Source of the DNA: Microbacterium festucae
GTDB taxonomy: Bacteria > Actinomycetota > Actinomycetes > Actinomycetales > Microbacteriaceae
Assembly: GCF_025421715.1 (NCBI RefSeq)
Contig: NZ_JAOEFC010000003.1
Span: 310,001 to 374,000 of the forward strand
Reading direction: 5' to 3'
Length of the DNA: 64,000 nt
A program made the position numbers and the translations under genes. Under the pieces are notes generated by a model that had not been told where the DNA came from, did not search any database, and saw only the letters and a list, made by a program, of their open reading frames with translations. This document shows, piece by piece, positions 53,748 to 61,867 of this stretch. How positions within the stretch are numbered: the stretch's first letter is position 1; each line of letters starts with the position of its first letter.

Positions 53748-56024
53748 ATGAAGAACTACCGACCCTCCCGGTGGCTGCGTATCGGCATCCCCGTCCTGCT
53801 CGTGCTGATCTGGCTCGTGGGCGGATCCATCGGAGGGCCGTACTTCGGCAAGATCGACGAGGTCGCCACCAACGACCAGTCGTCGTTCCTGCCCTCGAGT
53901 GCCGAGGGCACGCAGGTGCAAGAGCGCCTGGGCGACTTCCTCGGCAGCGAGACGATCCCCGCCGTGGTCGTGGTGAGCTCGGACACCGCCCTCACCGACA
54001 CGCAGCTGAGCGAGCTCACCGCGCTGTCGGAAGACATCGCCGCCATCGACGGCGTGGGGGAGGTGTCGCCGCCGATCCCGTCGGACGACGGCGAAGCGGT
54101 GCAGCTGTTCGTGCCGATCGACGCGTCGGGCGAGGTCAGCGACATCGTCGCCGAGGTGCGCACGCTGGTGCAGGACGAGGTCGGTGACGGGCTCGAAGCC
54201 TGGGTCACCGGTCCCGCCGGGTTCACCGCCGACCTGGTGAAGGGCTTCCTCGGCATCGACGGCCTGCTGCTGATCGTCGCGCTCGGTGCGGTGTTCGTCA
54301 TCCTGGTGATCGTCTACCGCTCGCCGCTGCTGCCGGTGCTCGTGCTGCTGACATCGACCTTCGCGCTGTGCGTGGCGCTGCTGACGGTGTGGTGGCTGGC
54401 CAAGGCGGGCATCTTCCTGCTCAACGGCCAGGTGCAGGGCATCCTGTTCATCCTGGTCATCGGCGCCGCCACCGACTATGCGCTGTTGTACGTGGCCCGA
54501 TTCCGAGAGGCGATCGGCACCGGCCAGAGCCGCTGGACGGCCACCGTGCAGGCGTGGAAGGGCTCGTTCGAGCCGATCATCGCCTCGGGCGGCACCGTGA
54601 TCGCGGGCCTGCTGTGTCTGCTGCTGAGCGACCTCGCCTCCAACCGCGCCCTCGGGCCCATCGCCTCGATCGGCATCGCGTTCGCGGTGCTGTCGGCCCT
54701 CACCTTCCTCCCCGCACTGCTGGCGCTGTTCGGGCGCGTCGCCTTCTGGCCGTTCATCCCGAAGGATGCCGGTGTGGTGCTGCCCGAGCGCTTCGACGCC
54801 GACCCGGCCAAGGCCATGGACGCCCACCCGGTGAAGGGGCTGTGGGCCCGTCAGGCGCGCTTCGTCGCCCGGCGCGCACGCACCGTCTGGATCGTGTGCA
54901 CCGTCGTGCTGCTGGCCGCGAGCGTCGGCGTGCTGCAGCTGAAGGCCGACGGCGTGCCCGCCAGCGACCTCGTGCTCGGCGCCTCCGAAGCGCGCGACGG
55001 TCAGGTCGCCCTCGCCGAGCACTTCCCGGCCGGCTCGGGCAGCCCCGTCTACGTGATCGTGCCGCAGGACGAGGTCACCGACGCGCTCACCGTGCTCGAC
55101 GACAGCGACGGCGTCGACACCGTCGCCATCGCCTCGGCCGACTCGCCCACCGGCCAGGCCGGCATCGCCCTCGAGGGCGGCGAGCCGGTGATCTCGGCGC
55201 AGGGCCCTCCCGGAACCCCGGCGCCCGAGCCCACCGTCGTCGACGGCGACGTGATGCTCGTGGGCACCCTCACCGACGCGGCCGACTCGCTCGCCGCCGA
55301 AGACACGGTGCGCGATCTGCGGGCCGCCTACGCGGATGCCGTGCCGGATGCGCTCGTGGGTGGTTCGACCGCTCTCGACGTCGACACCAACGACACCTCG
55401 ATCCGCGACCGCAACGTGATCATCCCCGTGATCCTGCTGGTGATCCTCGTGATCCTCATGCTGCTGCTGCGGGCGATCGTGGCCCCGGTGCTGCTGATCC
55501 TCAGCGTGGTGCTCTCCTTCGGTGCGGCCCTGGGGGTGAGCGCCCTGGTCTTCAACCACGTGTTCGGCTTCCCGGGTGCCGACCCGGCGGTGCCGCTGTA
55601 CGGCTTCGTGTTCCTCGTGGCGCTCGGGGTGGATTACAACATCTTCCTGATGTCGCGGGTGCGCGAGGAATCGCGCGCGCACGGCACCCGTCCCGGCATC
55701 CTGCGCGGGCTCATCGCGACCGGAGGTGTGATCACCTCGGCGGGGCTGGTGCTGGCGGCCACGTTCGCCGCGCTCGGAGTGATCCCGATCCTCTTCCTCG
55801 CCCAGCTCGCGTTCATCGTGGCCTTCGGTGTGCTGCTGGACACCTTCGTGGTGCGCTCGCTGCTCGTGCCGGCGGTCGCCTACGACATGGGCCGGGTCAT
55901 CTGGTGGCCGTCGAAGCTGTCGCGTCGGGATGCCGAGGCCACGACGACCGGCACCGACGGCGACGACGACATCGCCGTCGACCACCTCACGCGAGCGGAG
56001 TACCGGGCTACGCTCGACACATGA
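53748..56024 (+). CDS. MMPL-family membrane exporter
   Basis: A 758-residue RND-type MMPL protein with twelve helices in two sets of six. The first extracytoplasmic domain follows SIGGPYFGKIDEVATNDQSS and has FLPSSAEGTQVQERLGDFLG. The first helix block carries LFILVIGAATDYALLYVARF, with the Asp of the proton path, and FREAIG. The second block carries YGFVFLVALGVDYNIFLMSR, again with Asp-Tyr. Relatives export lipids or act as multidrug efflux pumps. ATG at 53748 sits immediately after the palindromic operator. The stop overlaps pncA by 4 bases. Confidence 0.92.
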   Translation: MKNYRPSRWLRIGIPVLLVLIWLVGGSIGGPYFGKIDEVATNDQSSFLPSSAEGTQVQERLGDFLGSETIPAVVVVSSDTALTDTQLSELTALSEDIAAIDGVGEVSPPIPSDDGEAVQLFVPIDASGEVSDIVAEVRTLVQDEVGDGLEAWVTGPAGFTADLVKGFLGIDGLLLIVALGAVFVILVIVYRSPLLPVLVLLTSTFALCVALLTVWWLAKAGIFLLNGQVQGILFILVIGAATDYALLYVARFREAIGTGQSRWTATVQAWKGSFEPIIASGGTVIAGLLCLLLSDLASNRALGPIASIGIAFAVLSALTFLPALLALFGRVAFWPFIPKDAGVVLPERFDADPAKAMDAHPVKGLWARQARFVARRARTVWIVCTVVLLAASVGVLQLKADGVPASDLVLGASEARDGQVALAEHFPAGSGSPVYVIVPQDEVTDALTVLDDSDGVDTVAIASADSPTGQAGIALEGGEPVISAQGPPGTPAPEPTVVDGDVMLVGTLTDAADSLAAEDTVRDLRAAYADAVPDALVGGSTALDVDTNDTSIRDRNVIIPVILLVILVILMLLLRAIVAPVLLILSVVLSFGAALGVSALVFNHVFGFPGADPAVPLYGFVFLVALGVDYNIFLMSRVREESRAHGTRPGILRGLIATGGVITSAGLVLAATFAALGVIPILFLAQLAFIVAFGVLLDTFVVRSLLVPAVAYDMGRVIWWPSKLSRRDAEATTTGTDGDDDIAVDHLTRAEYRATLDT

Positions 56025-56611
56025 GCACCGCACTGTTCATCGTCGACGTCCAGAACGACTTCACCGAAGGGGGAGCGCTCGCCGTGGCGGGCGGTGACGC
56101 CGTGGCATCCGCGATAACCGCCTACCTCGCGCGCAACGCCGACCGGTACGCCCTGGTCATCGCCTCGCGCGACTGGCACGACGCCGAGGGCTCCAACGGC
56201 GGGCACTTCGCCGGGGTCGACTCCGACGCGGCCCCCGACTACGTCGACACCTGGCCGGTGCACTGCGTCGCCGGCACCCCGGGCGCCGATTACGACCCCG
56301 GGCTCGACACCACCGCCGTCACCCACCACGTGAAGAAGGGGCAGGGAGTGCCTGCCTACTCGCTGTTCGAAGGGGTGACCGACGACGGAAGCACCGTGGC
56401 CGACCTGTTGACCGCCCACGGGGTGGTCGACGTCGACGTCACCGGCATCGCCACCGACCACTGCGTGCGGGCCTCCGCCCTCGACGCGCTGGCCCACGGC
56501 CGGCACGTGCGCATTCTGACCGATCTCGTCGCGGGCGTCGCCCCGCAGACGAGCGAGGCCGCCCTGGCCGAACTCGCCCACGCGGGCGCCGATCTCGAGG
56601 AGAGCAAATGA
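56021..56611 (+). CDS. pncA: isochorismatase-family protein, probable nicotinamidase
   Basis: A 196-residue cysteine hydrolase. The catalytic Asp is in ALFIVDVQNDFTEGGALAVA (residue 9), the metal ligands in VIASRDWHDAEGSNGGHFAG with the Asp-x-His pattern, the Lys in VTHHVKKGQGVPAYSLFEG, and the nucleophile Cys in GIATDHCVRASALDALAHG. These are the PncA motifs; the enzyme deamidates nicotinamide in NAD salvage. The ATG overlaps the MMPL stop, and its own stop overlaps the DUF2510 gene start. Confidence 0.92.
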   Translation: MSTALFIVDVQNDFTEGGALAVAGGDAVASAITAYLARNADRYALVIASRDWHDAEGSNGGHFAGVDSDAAPDYVDTWPVHCVAGTPGADYDPGLDTTAVTHHVKKGQGVPAYSLFEGVTDDGSTVADLLTAHGVVDVDVTGIATDHCVRASALDALAHGRHVRILTDLVAGVAPQTSEAALAELAHAGADLEESK

Positions 56612-57348
56612 CCACCCCGACCCCCGCCGGATGGTACCCCGACCCCGCAGACCCCTCCCGCACGCGCTGGTGGGACGGTGCGCAGTGGACCGAGAACGTC
56701 GCGGGCGGCCAGCCCGCCGCACCGGCAGCCCCCACGGCACCGGCCGCACCCGCCTACGGTGAGAACCCGACGACGCCGGCCTACGGCGCCTACCCGACGG
56801 CTGCCGGCTACCAGGCCGCGCCCGCCTACCAGGGGGCGCCCGCCTACCAGTCGGGACCGTCGGCCCCGGGCGCCTCGGGCGACACGCTCTGGATCTACCT
56901 GTCGATTGCGGCATCCCTGCTGCCGGTGTTCAGCATCTTCTTCATCGACTGGACCCCGTTCCTGGCGATCAGCGCGACGCAGTCGCCCACCGATGCCGAC
57001 GTGGCCGCGCTGATGACGGGCTTCTTCGCCCAGACGCTGCTGATCAGCGTGTTCTCCTACGCGATGATCGCCCTGTCGATCGTGTTCGCCTGGCTCGACT
57101 GGCGCGAGCTGAAGCGCCGCGGCGTGGCGCGCCCCTTCCACTGGGCGTTCGCGTTCTTCGCCCTCGTGATCTCGATCGGCGTCTACATCATCGGGCGCAC
57201 CGTCGTGCTCAAGCGTGAGACCGGCAAGGGGCTCACCGCCCTGTGGGTGTGGATCGCCACCATCGTGCTCGCGATCGTCATCTCGATCGTGTGGACGGTC
57301 GGCCTGTTCGCCCAGATGGCCGAGTACATGCAGTACATGCCGTACTGA
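56608..57348 (+). CDS. DUF2510 membrane protein
   Basis: A 246-residue protein. The N terminus PAGWYPDPADPSRTRWWDGA QWTENV is the DUF2510 motif, with its conserved Trp residues. A Pro/Ala/Tyr-rich linker (30-90, with repeated PAYQGAPAYQ units) leads to four membrane helices between about 92 and 240. DUF2510 is a widespread actinobacterial N-terminal module on membrane proteins, of unknown role. It is the last gene of the MMPL-pncA-DUF2510 unit and ends 2 bases before the kinase stop on the other strand. Confidence 0.88.
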   Translation: MTTPTPAGWYPDPADPSRTRWWDGAQWTENVAGGQPAAPAAPTAPAAPAYGENPTTPAYGAYPTAAGYQAAPAYQGAPAYQSGPSAPGASGDTLWIYLSIAASLLPVFSIFFIDWTPFLAISATQSPTDADVAALMTGFFAQTLLISVFSYAMIALSIVFAWLDWRELKRRGVARPFHWAFAFFALVISIGVYIIGRTVVLKRETGKGLTALWVWIATIVLAIVISIVWTVGLFAQMAEYMQYMPY

Positions 57349-57350
57349 CC

Positions 57351-58787
57351 TCACCCGTTGCCGCGGCCGTTGCCCTTGCCGTTGCCGTTGCCGTTATCGG
57401 AGTTCCCCGAGTTGCCGTTGCCGGAGCCGGAGTTGCCGGAGTTGTTGCTCCCGGAGTTGCCGTTGCCGGAGGTCCCGTCGCCCTCGTCGGTGCTCGCGCC
57501 GTCGTCGGTGGGCTGATCGACCACCACGGTCTCCGGTGCCGGCGGCTCGGATGCCGGTGCGGCGGGCACCTCGACGGTGGGCGTGGTGCTGGGGGTCGGC
57601 TCCGCGGTGGGGGAGACGCCGGCCGCGAGCGACCACGCACCGGTGACCAGCAGGGCGGCAGCCGCAGCCGAGGCCACCCAGACCCCGACGCGCCGTGCCC
57701 GGCGCCGCCGGCCGGTGGCGGCGGGCGCTGCGACCGGTGAGGAGGCCGCTGCCGCGGCGGCCGCGGCGGCCGGGATCGCCGGTGGCAGCACCATCGTGCG
57801 CGTCGGGTCGTCGGCATCCGCCATGGTCGGGGTCGACGCCGGCGGCGCCATCGCCGCCGTGGCGCCCCAGGCGGCCGTGGCCCCCATGGGGAGGATCGTC
57901 ACGGGCGCCGTGGCCTCATCGAGGTCGGGGGCGCCGGCGGGGATCGCCGCCAGCAGGGTGAGCAGCTCTGCGGCATCCGGACGGTCGGCGGGAGTGCGCG
58001 AGGCCATGCGGGTGAACAGTTCGCGCCGGTGCGCACCGAGCGATGCGGGCACGAACGGGTCGCTGGTGAGGCGTGCGAGCATCTGGGCGCGAGGGTCGGT
58101 CATGCCGAACGCGCGGCGACCGGTCGCGGCCTCGATCAGCACGAGTCCGAGCGCGTAGATGTCGGACGGCGGCGCGGGGTCGGCGCCGTCGAGCAGCTCG
58201 GGAGCGATGTAGGCGGCGGTGCCGACGGTGAGCCCGGGGGAGGTCACCCGCGTGGCATCCAGCAGATGGGCGATGCCGAAGTCGGCGAGCTTGGCGCGGT
58301 AGGGACGCGAGGGCACCGGGGTGCGCGCGAGCAGCACGTTCGAGGGCTTCACGTCGCGGTGCACGATGCCCGCCGCGTGCACGATGTGCAGGGCTTCGGC
58401 GAGGTCGGCGGCGAGGGCGTCGAGCTCGGCGACCGGGAGGGGACCCTCGGCGATGCGCTCCGACAGCGTCGGGCCCGTGACGAACTCCATGACCAGGTAG
58501 GCCGGGCCGGTGCCGGTGCCGGTGCCGGTGCCGGTGACGCGGGCGTCGTAGAGGGTGACGAGCGAATGCCCGCCGACCGAGGCCAGCAGACTCACCTCGG
58601 CGCGCAGTCGTTCGGGGCCCGACTGCTCTTCGGCGTGGGCGTGCATCACCTTCACCGCGACCACGCGCCCGAGCGCGAGGTCGTCGGCCCGGTACACGTG
58701 GGCCATCCCACCTGTGCCGACGAGTTCGACCAGTCGATAGCGCTCATCGAGGGTGTCGCCGACGCCCGGCCGGTGCGAGTCGGTCAT
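57351..58787 (-). CDS. membrane serine/threonine protein kinase
   Basis: A 478-residue Hanks-type kinase. The Gly loop is LVELVGTGGMAHVYRADDLA (about 18-37), the ATP Lys is in RVVAVKVMHAHAEEQ, the catalytic loop is HAAGIVHRDVKPSNVLLA, the metal loop is AKLADFGIAHLL, and the P+1 region is LTVGTAAYIAPELLD. A (Thr-Gly)5 run encoded by GGTGCC-type hexamers sits in the hinge region before AYLVMEFVTG. After residue 280 come an Ala-rich linker, one membrane helix (WVASAAAAALLVTGAWSLAA) and an extracytoplasmic Asn/Gly/Ser-rich tail, without PASTA domains. The ATG is 6 bases after TACGGT. Confidence 0.93.
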   Translation of the reverse strand: MTDSHRPGVGDTLDERYRLVELVGTGGMAHVYRADDLALGRVVAVKVMHAHAEEQSGPERLRAEVSLLASVGGHSLVTLYDARVTGTGTGTGTGPAYLVMEFVTGPTLSERIAEGPLPVAELDALAADLAEALHIVHAAGIVHRDVKPSNVLLARTPVPSRPYRAKLADFGIAHLLDATRVTSPGLTVGTAAYIAPELLDGADPAPPSDIYALGLVLIEAATGRRAFGMTDPRAQMLARLTSDPFVPASLGAHRRELFTRMASRTPADRPDAAELLTLLAAIPAGAPDLDEATAPVTILPMGATAAWGATAAMAPPASTPTMADADDPTRTMVLPPAIPAAAAAAAAASSPVAAPAATGRRRRARRVGVWVASAAAAALLVTGAWSLAAGVSPTAEPTPSTTPTVEVPAAPASEPPAPETVVVDQPTDDGASTDEGDGTSGNGNSGSNNSGNSGSGNGNSGNSDNGNGNGKGNGRGNG

Positions 58788-58793
58788 TCTTCG

Positions 58794-58799
58794 ACCGTA
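58794..58799 (-). promoter_or_regulatory. -10 box of the kinase gene (leaderless)
   Basis: TACGGT on the minus strand lies 6 bases before the ATG at 58787. The next six bases, TCGAAG A-type, are the same as at the gene starting at 63268. Confidence 0.45.
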
Positions 58800-58852
58800 C
58801 GCCGGACCGGCAAGATGCGAGATCCCCTTGACAGGGGCGCCGTGTGGTGCCG

Positions 58853-59713
58853 TCAGCTGCGGTAGGCCGCGACGAGCAGCGGCCCGCGGATGTCGGTCAG
58901 CACGTCGACGAGGCGCTCGACGGTGCGTCGGCTCGTCGTGGCGGCGGTGACATCGTGCGGTCCGAGCGGGGGCAGCGCGCCGGCGCGCAGGCGCACCACC
59001 TCCCAGCCCGCGGCGCGCAGCAGCCGGTCTTTGCGGCGGTCGGCGTCTTCGCGTTGCCCGACGTGCTCGAGCCCGAACCTGCCGGTGGTGTCGTATTCGA
59101 CGGCCACGCGCAGTTCGGGCAGCAGCATGTCGGGCCACACCTCGAGGTGCTCGAAGAACGGGCGGGCCACGCGCACCGCGTTCATGCCGCTGGTGACGGC
59201 GAGGGCGTCGAAGATCGCCGCGCGCAGCTTCTCTTCGGCGGCCGAGGCGGGCCGGGGCGCGCAGGCGCTCACGAACGCCGTGCCCACCGCGACGTCGGGG
59301 GTCTTGCCGCACAGGCGGCGGCGGGGGCGGGCGCGGGCGCGCGTCGCGGGCGTCGGTGCCGCCGGACTCGCGGCCGGGGTCGGCATGGGGGCCCTGACGA
59401 TGCGCGGCGGCGCCGCCCCGGCCGTGCAGTCGGGGCACCACGCCGACCGCCGCCGACGCCCGGTGGGACGGGCACGCTGCTCGCTCGGGGTGGCCACGAA
59501 CAGGTGGCCGACCTCGCACTGCCACAGCAGCAGCACGTCGGCGGCGGGCGGGATCTGCGAGAGCACGATCCCCGCGTTGAGGTCGGGGTGATACTGCCGC
59601 ACGAGCATCGGGTACGACGACCATGCGTCACGGTAGGTGCCCACTTCGTAGGGCACGGCGCGGTCTCGGGAGAACTGTCGCCGCGCCCACCAGTCCTCGA
59701 TGCGCTCCGCCAC
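58853..59713 (-). CDS. zinc-ribbon protein with endonuclease-like C-terminal domain
   Basis: About 286 residues. An N-terminal part has the DUF4379-type zinc ribbon (VLLLWQCEVGHLFVATPSEQ ... SAWCPDCTAGA). After an Arg/Pro/Ala-rich linker with a Cys-Gly-Lys-Thr segment comes a restriction-endonuclease-like region: EEKLRAAIFDAL, VWPDMLLPELRVAVEYD (Asp-x(n)-Glu-x-Asp pattern) and DRRKDRLLRAAGWEVVRLR, as in DUF559/Vsr-like nucleases. The activity is inferred only. The start is uncertain: GTG at 59713 is used because earlier codons up to 59836 would overlap dinB. Divergent from dinB. Confidence 0.72.
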   Translation of the reverse strand: MAERIEDWWARRQFSRDRAVPYEVGTYRDAWSSYPMLVRQYHPDLNAGIVLSQIPPAADVLLLWQCEVGHLFVATPSEQRARPTGRRRRSAWCPDCTAGAAPPRIVRAPMPTPAASPAAPTPATRARARPRRRLCGKTPDVAVGTAFVSACAPRPASAAEEKLRAAIFDALAVTSGMNAVRVARPFFEHLEVWPDMLLPELRVAVEYDTTGRFGLEHVGQREDADRRKDRLLRAAGWEVVRLRAGALPPLGPHDVTAATTSRRTVERLVDVLTDIRGPLLVAAYRS

Positions 59714-59834
59714 GCTCCGAAGGGTACGAGCGGCCTCCGACGTCGCCGCCCCGGTGTCGGCCGTGCGTGCGACGATCCACCCCACCGGCCCGTGACGGCG
59801 CCGGCGATCCAGGCGCGGGCGAACAGGAGGCGAC

Positions 59835-61031
59835 ATGCGGGGCGAGGCGACCGTGCTGCACGCCGACCTCGACGCGTTCTACGCGTCGGTCGAGCAACGC
59901 GACGCGCCGGCGTTGCGCGGCCGACCGGTGATCGTGGGAGGCGGGGTGGTGCTCGCAGCGAGCTACGAGGCGAAGGCCCGGGGCGTGCGCACGGCGATGG
60001 GTGGGCGGCAGGCGCGCGAGCTGTGCCCGGATGCCGTGGTCGTTCCGCCCCGCATGGAGGCCTACACGGCGGCCAGCCGCGCGGTGTTCGCGGTGTTCCG
60101 CGACACGACGCCGCTGGTGGAGGGGCTCTCGATCGACGAGGCGTTCCTCGAGGTCGGCGGGCTGCGGCGCCTCGCGGGATCGCCCGAGCAGATCGCCGTG
60201 CGGCTGCGCGAGCGCGTGCGCGTCGAGGTGGGACTGCCCATCTCGGTCGGGGTGGCGCGCACCAAGTTCCTCGCCAAGGTCGCCAGCGCCGTCAGCAAGC
60301 CCGACGGGCTGCTCGTGGTCGAGCCCGACGGCGAGGAGGACTTCCTGCTGCCGCTGCCGGTCGAACGGCTGTGGGGAGTGGGCGCCGTCACGGCCGAGAA
60401 GCTGCACCGTCTCGGCATCCACACCGTCGGCCAACTGGCAGAGCTCGAGACCGAGGCCGCGCAACGGCTGCTGGGCCGGGCGGCGGGAGCCCACGTGCAT
60501 GCGATGGCACGCCTGCTCGACCCGCGGCCCGTGGTCACCACCCGCCGTCGCGGCTCGATCGGCTCGCAGCGGGCGCTCGGCAGCCGCCCCCGTAGCGCCG
60601 ACGAGCTCGACGTGATGCTGACGCAGATCATCGACCGTCTCGCCCGGCGGCTGCGCGACGGCGGCCGCGGATGCCGCACCGTCGTGCTGCGGCTGCGCTT
60701 CGGCGACTTCACGAAGGCCACACGCTCGCGCTCGCTGCGGTCGGCGACCGACCGCACGGCGGTGCTCCTGGCCGTGGCGCGCACCCTGCTGGTCGCCGCG
60801 CAGCCCGAGATCGACGCACGCGGCATCACGCTCATCGGCATCTCGCTCTCGCAGCTGGTGCGCGCCGAGGAGATGCCGCCCGAGCTGCCCCTCGACGAGC
60901 CCGACGGCGCCCGCCTCGACACGGTGTTCGACAAAGTCCGCGACCGCTTCGGCGCGGCATCCCTCGCGCGGGCGACGCAGGTGGGGCGCGACCCGGGCTG
61001 GTCGGCCCCGTTGCTGCCGGAGCACGAGTGA
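59835..61031 (+). CDS. dinB: DNA polymerase IV (Y-family)
   Basis: A 398-residue translesion polymerase. The palm motifs are VLHADLDAFYASVEQRDAPA (first metal Asp) and VEGLSIDEAFLEVGGLRRLA (Asp-Glu pair). Finger residues include AASYEAKARGVRTAMGGRQA; the helix-hairpin-helix is LWGVGAVTAEKLHRLGIHTV, and the little finger follows at about 240-350. No canonical beta-clamp motif is obvious at the C terminus. ATG at 59835. I see no clear LexA box upstream. It may be induced by damage, but this is not shown. Confidence 0.95.
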   Translation: MRGEATVLHADLDAFYASVEQRDAPALRGRPVIVGGGVVLAASYEAKARGVRTAMGGRQARELCPDAVVVPPRMEAYTAASRAVFAVFRDTTPLVEGLSIDEAFLEVGGLRRLAGSPEQIAVRLRERVRVEVGLPISVGVARTKFLAKVASAVSKPDGLLVVEPDGEEDFLLPLPVERLWGVGAVTAEKLHRLGIHTVGQLAELETEAAQRLLGRAAGAHVHAMARLLDPRPVVTTRRRGSIGSQRALGSRPRSADELDVMLTQIIDRLARRLRDGGRGCRTVVLRLRFGDFTKATRSRSLRSATDRTAVLLAVARTLLVAAQPEIDARGITLIGISLSQLVRAEEMPPELPLDEPDGARLDTVFDKVRDRFGAASLARATQVGRDPGWSAPLLPEHE

Positions 61032-61042
61032 CCGAGGTCTCG

Positions 61043-61048
61043 TAGGCT
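61043..61048 (+). promoter_or_regulatory. -10 box of the 46-residue zinc-ribbon gene (leaderless)
   Basis: TAGGCT lies 6 bases before the ATG at 61055. Confidence 0.45.
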
Positions 61049-61054
61049 GGAAGC

Positions 61055-61195
61055 ATGAGCGGGCGTCCCGCATACCCGCAGGCCTGCCCCACCTGCGGTG
61101 ACCCGTTGTCGTTCGAGATCCTCGACGACGAGAGGTTCCTCGTGGCGTGGTCGTGCGTGACCTGCGGGCTCATCCGCACGACCGAGCCGGTCTAG
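61055..61195 (+). CDS. 46-residue double-CxxC zinc-ribbon protein
   Basis: A small open frame with ATG, a -10 box 6 bases upstream and a clear domain: PQACPTCGDPLSFEILDDER followed by FLVAWSCVTCGLIRTTEPV. The four Cys residues (11, 14, 34, 37) form two CxxC knuckles about 19 residues apart, a complete zinc ribbon. High third-position G+C fits a real gene. Function is unknown; such proteins often bind nucleic acids or act as small adaptors. It follows dinB by 23 bases but probably has its own promoter. Confidence 0.7.
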   Translation: MSGRPAYPQACPTCGDPLSFEILDDERFLVAWSCVTCGLIRTTEPV

Positions 61196-61228
61196 CGCGC
61201 CCTGCCGTGTGAGGGTGTTCCGGTGTCG

Positions 61229-61234
61229 TAGCGT
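61229..61234 (+). promoter_or_regulatory. -10 box of the SRPBCC gene (leaderless)
   Basis: TAGCGT lies 6 bases before the GTG at 61241. Confidence 0.45.
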
Positions 61235-61240
61235 CGTGGT

Positions 61241-61867
61241 GTGGCGCGCCGAGGCATCTATGTGGAGACGGTGGTCCGCGCCGACCTCGATCGGGTGTGG
61301 GAGGCCACGCAAGACCCCGTCCAGCACGTGCGGTGGGACGTGCGGTTCAGCCGCATCTCGCCGACCGGGGTGACCGATGCCGGTGCCACGACGTTCGGGT
61401 ACGAGCGCCGCGTGCCGCTGCACACGGTGCGGGGCACCGGGGTCAGCATCGGCGAGCGGCACAGCACGGGCGGCGTCCGCACGTCGGCGCTGCGCTTCCA
61501 CACTGCAGACCGGCTCTCGCCGATCGCCGCCGGCCGCGGCTACTGGCGTTACGTCCCTACCGCCGACGGGGTGACCTTCATCACCGGGTACGACTACACG
61601 CCGGGCTGGGGACCGCTCGATGTCGTCGTGCGGCCCGCCCTGGGATGGGCGACGGCGTGGAGTTTCGACCGCCTGCGCCTCTGGCTCGAGACCGGGGTGC
61701 CGCCCGAGCGGTGGCCGCTGTGGAGCGTGCTGTGGTGGTGGCGCCGCGACCGTCCGCGTGCCGCCCGATGCCGTCGCATGCCCGTCGGAGGGTCACGCCG
61801 CGGCGACCAGCTCGCCGCCGCCCCGGCATCCCTCGCTGCTCTTCCCGATCCGAAAGGCACGCGGTGA
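61241..61867 (+). CDS. SRPBCC-fold (polyketide cyclase-like) protein
   Basis: A 208-residue protein with the START/SRPBCC opening GIYVETVVRADLDRVWEATQ and VQHVRWDVRFSRI (first strand and helix), an antiparallel sheet including GYWRYVPTADGVTFITGYDY, and a long final helix WATAWSFDRLRLWLETGV. The last 40 residues (RPRAARCRRMPVGGSRRG...) are a basic, disordered extension. The fold binds hydrophobic ligands; none is known. GTG start with a leaderless promoter. It overlaps the DUF4166 gene by 4 bases (GTGA). Confidence 0.8.
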   Translation: MARRGIYVETVVRADLDRVWEATQDPVQHVRWDVRFSRISPTGVTDAGATTFGYERRVPLHTVRGTGVSIGERHSTGGVRTSALRFHTADRLSPIAAGRGYWRYVPTADGVTFITGYDYTPGWGPLDVVVRPALGWATAWSFDRLRLWLETGVPPERWPLWSVLWWWRRDRPRAARCRRMPVGGSRRGDQLAAAPASLAALPDPKGTR

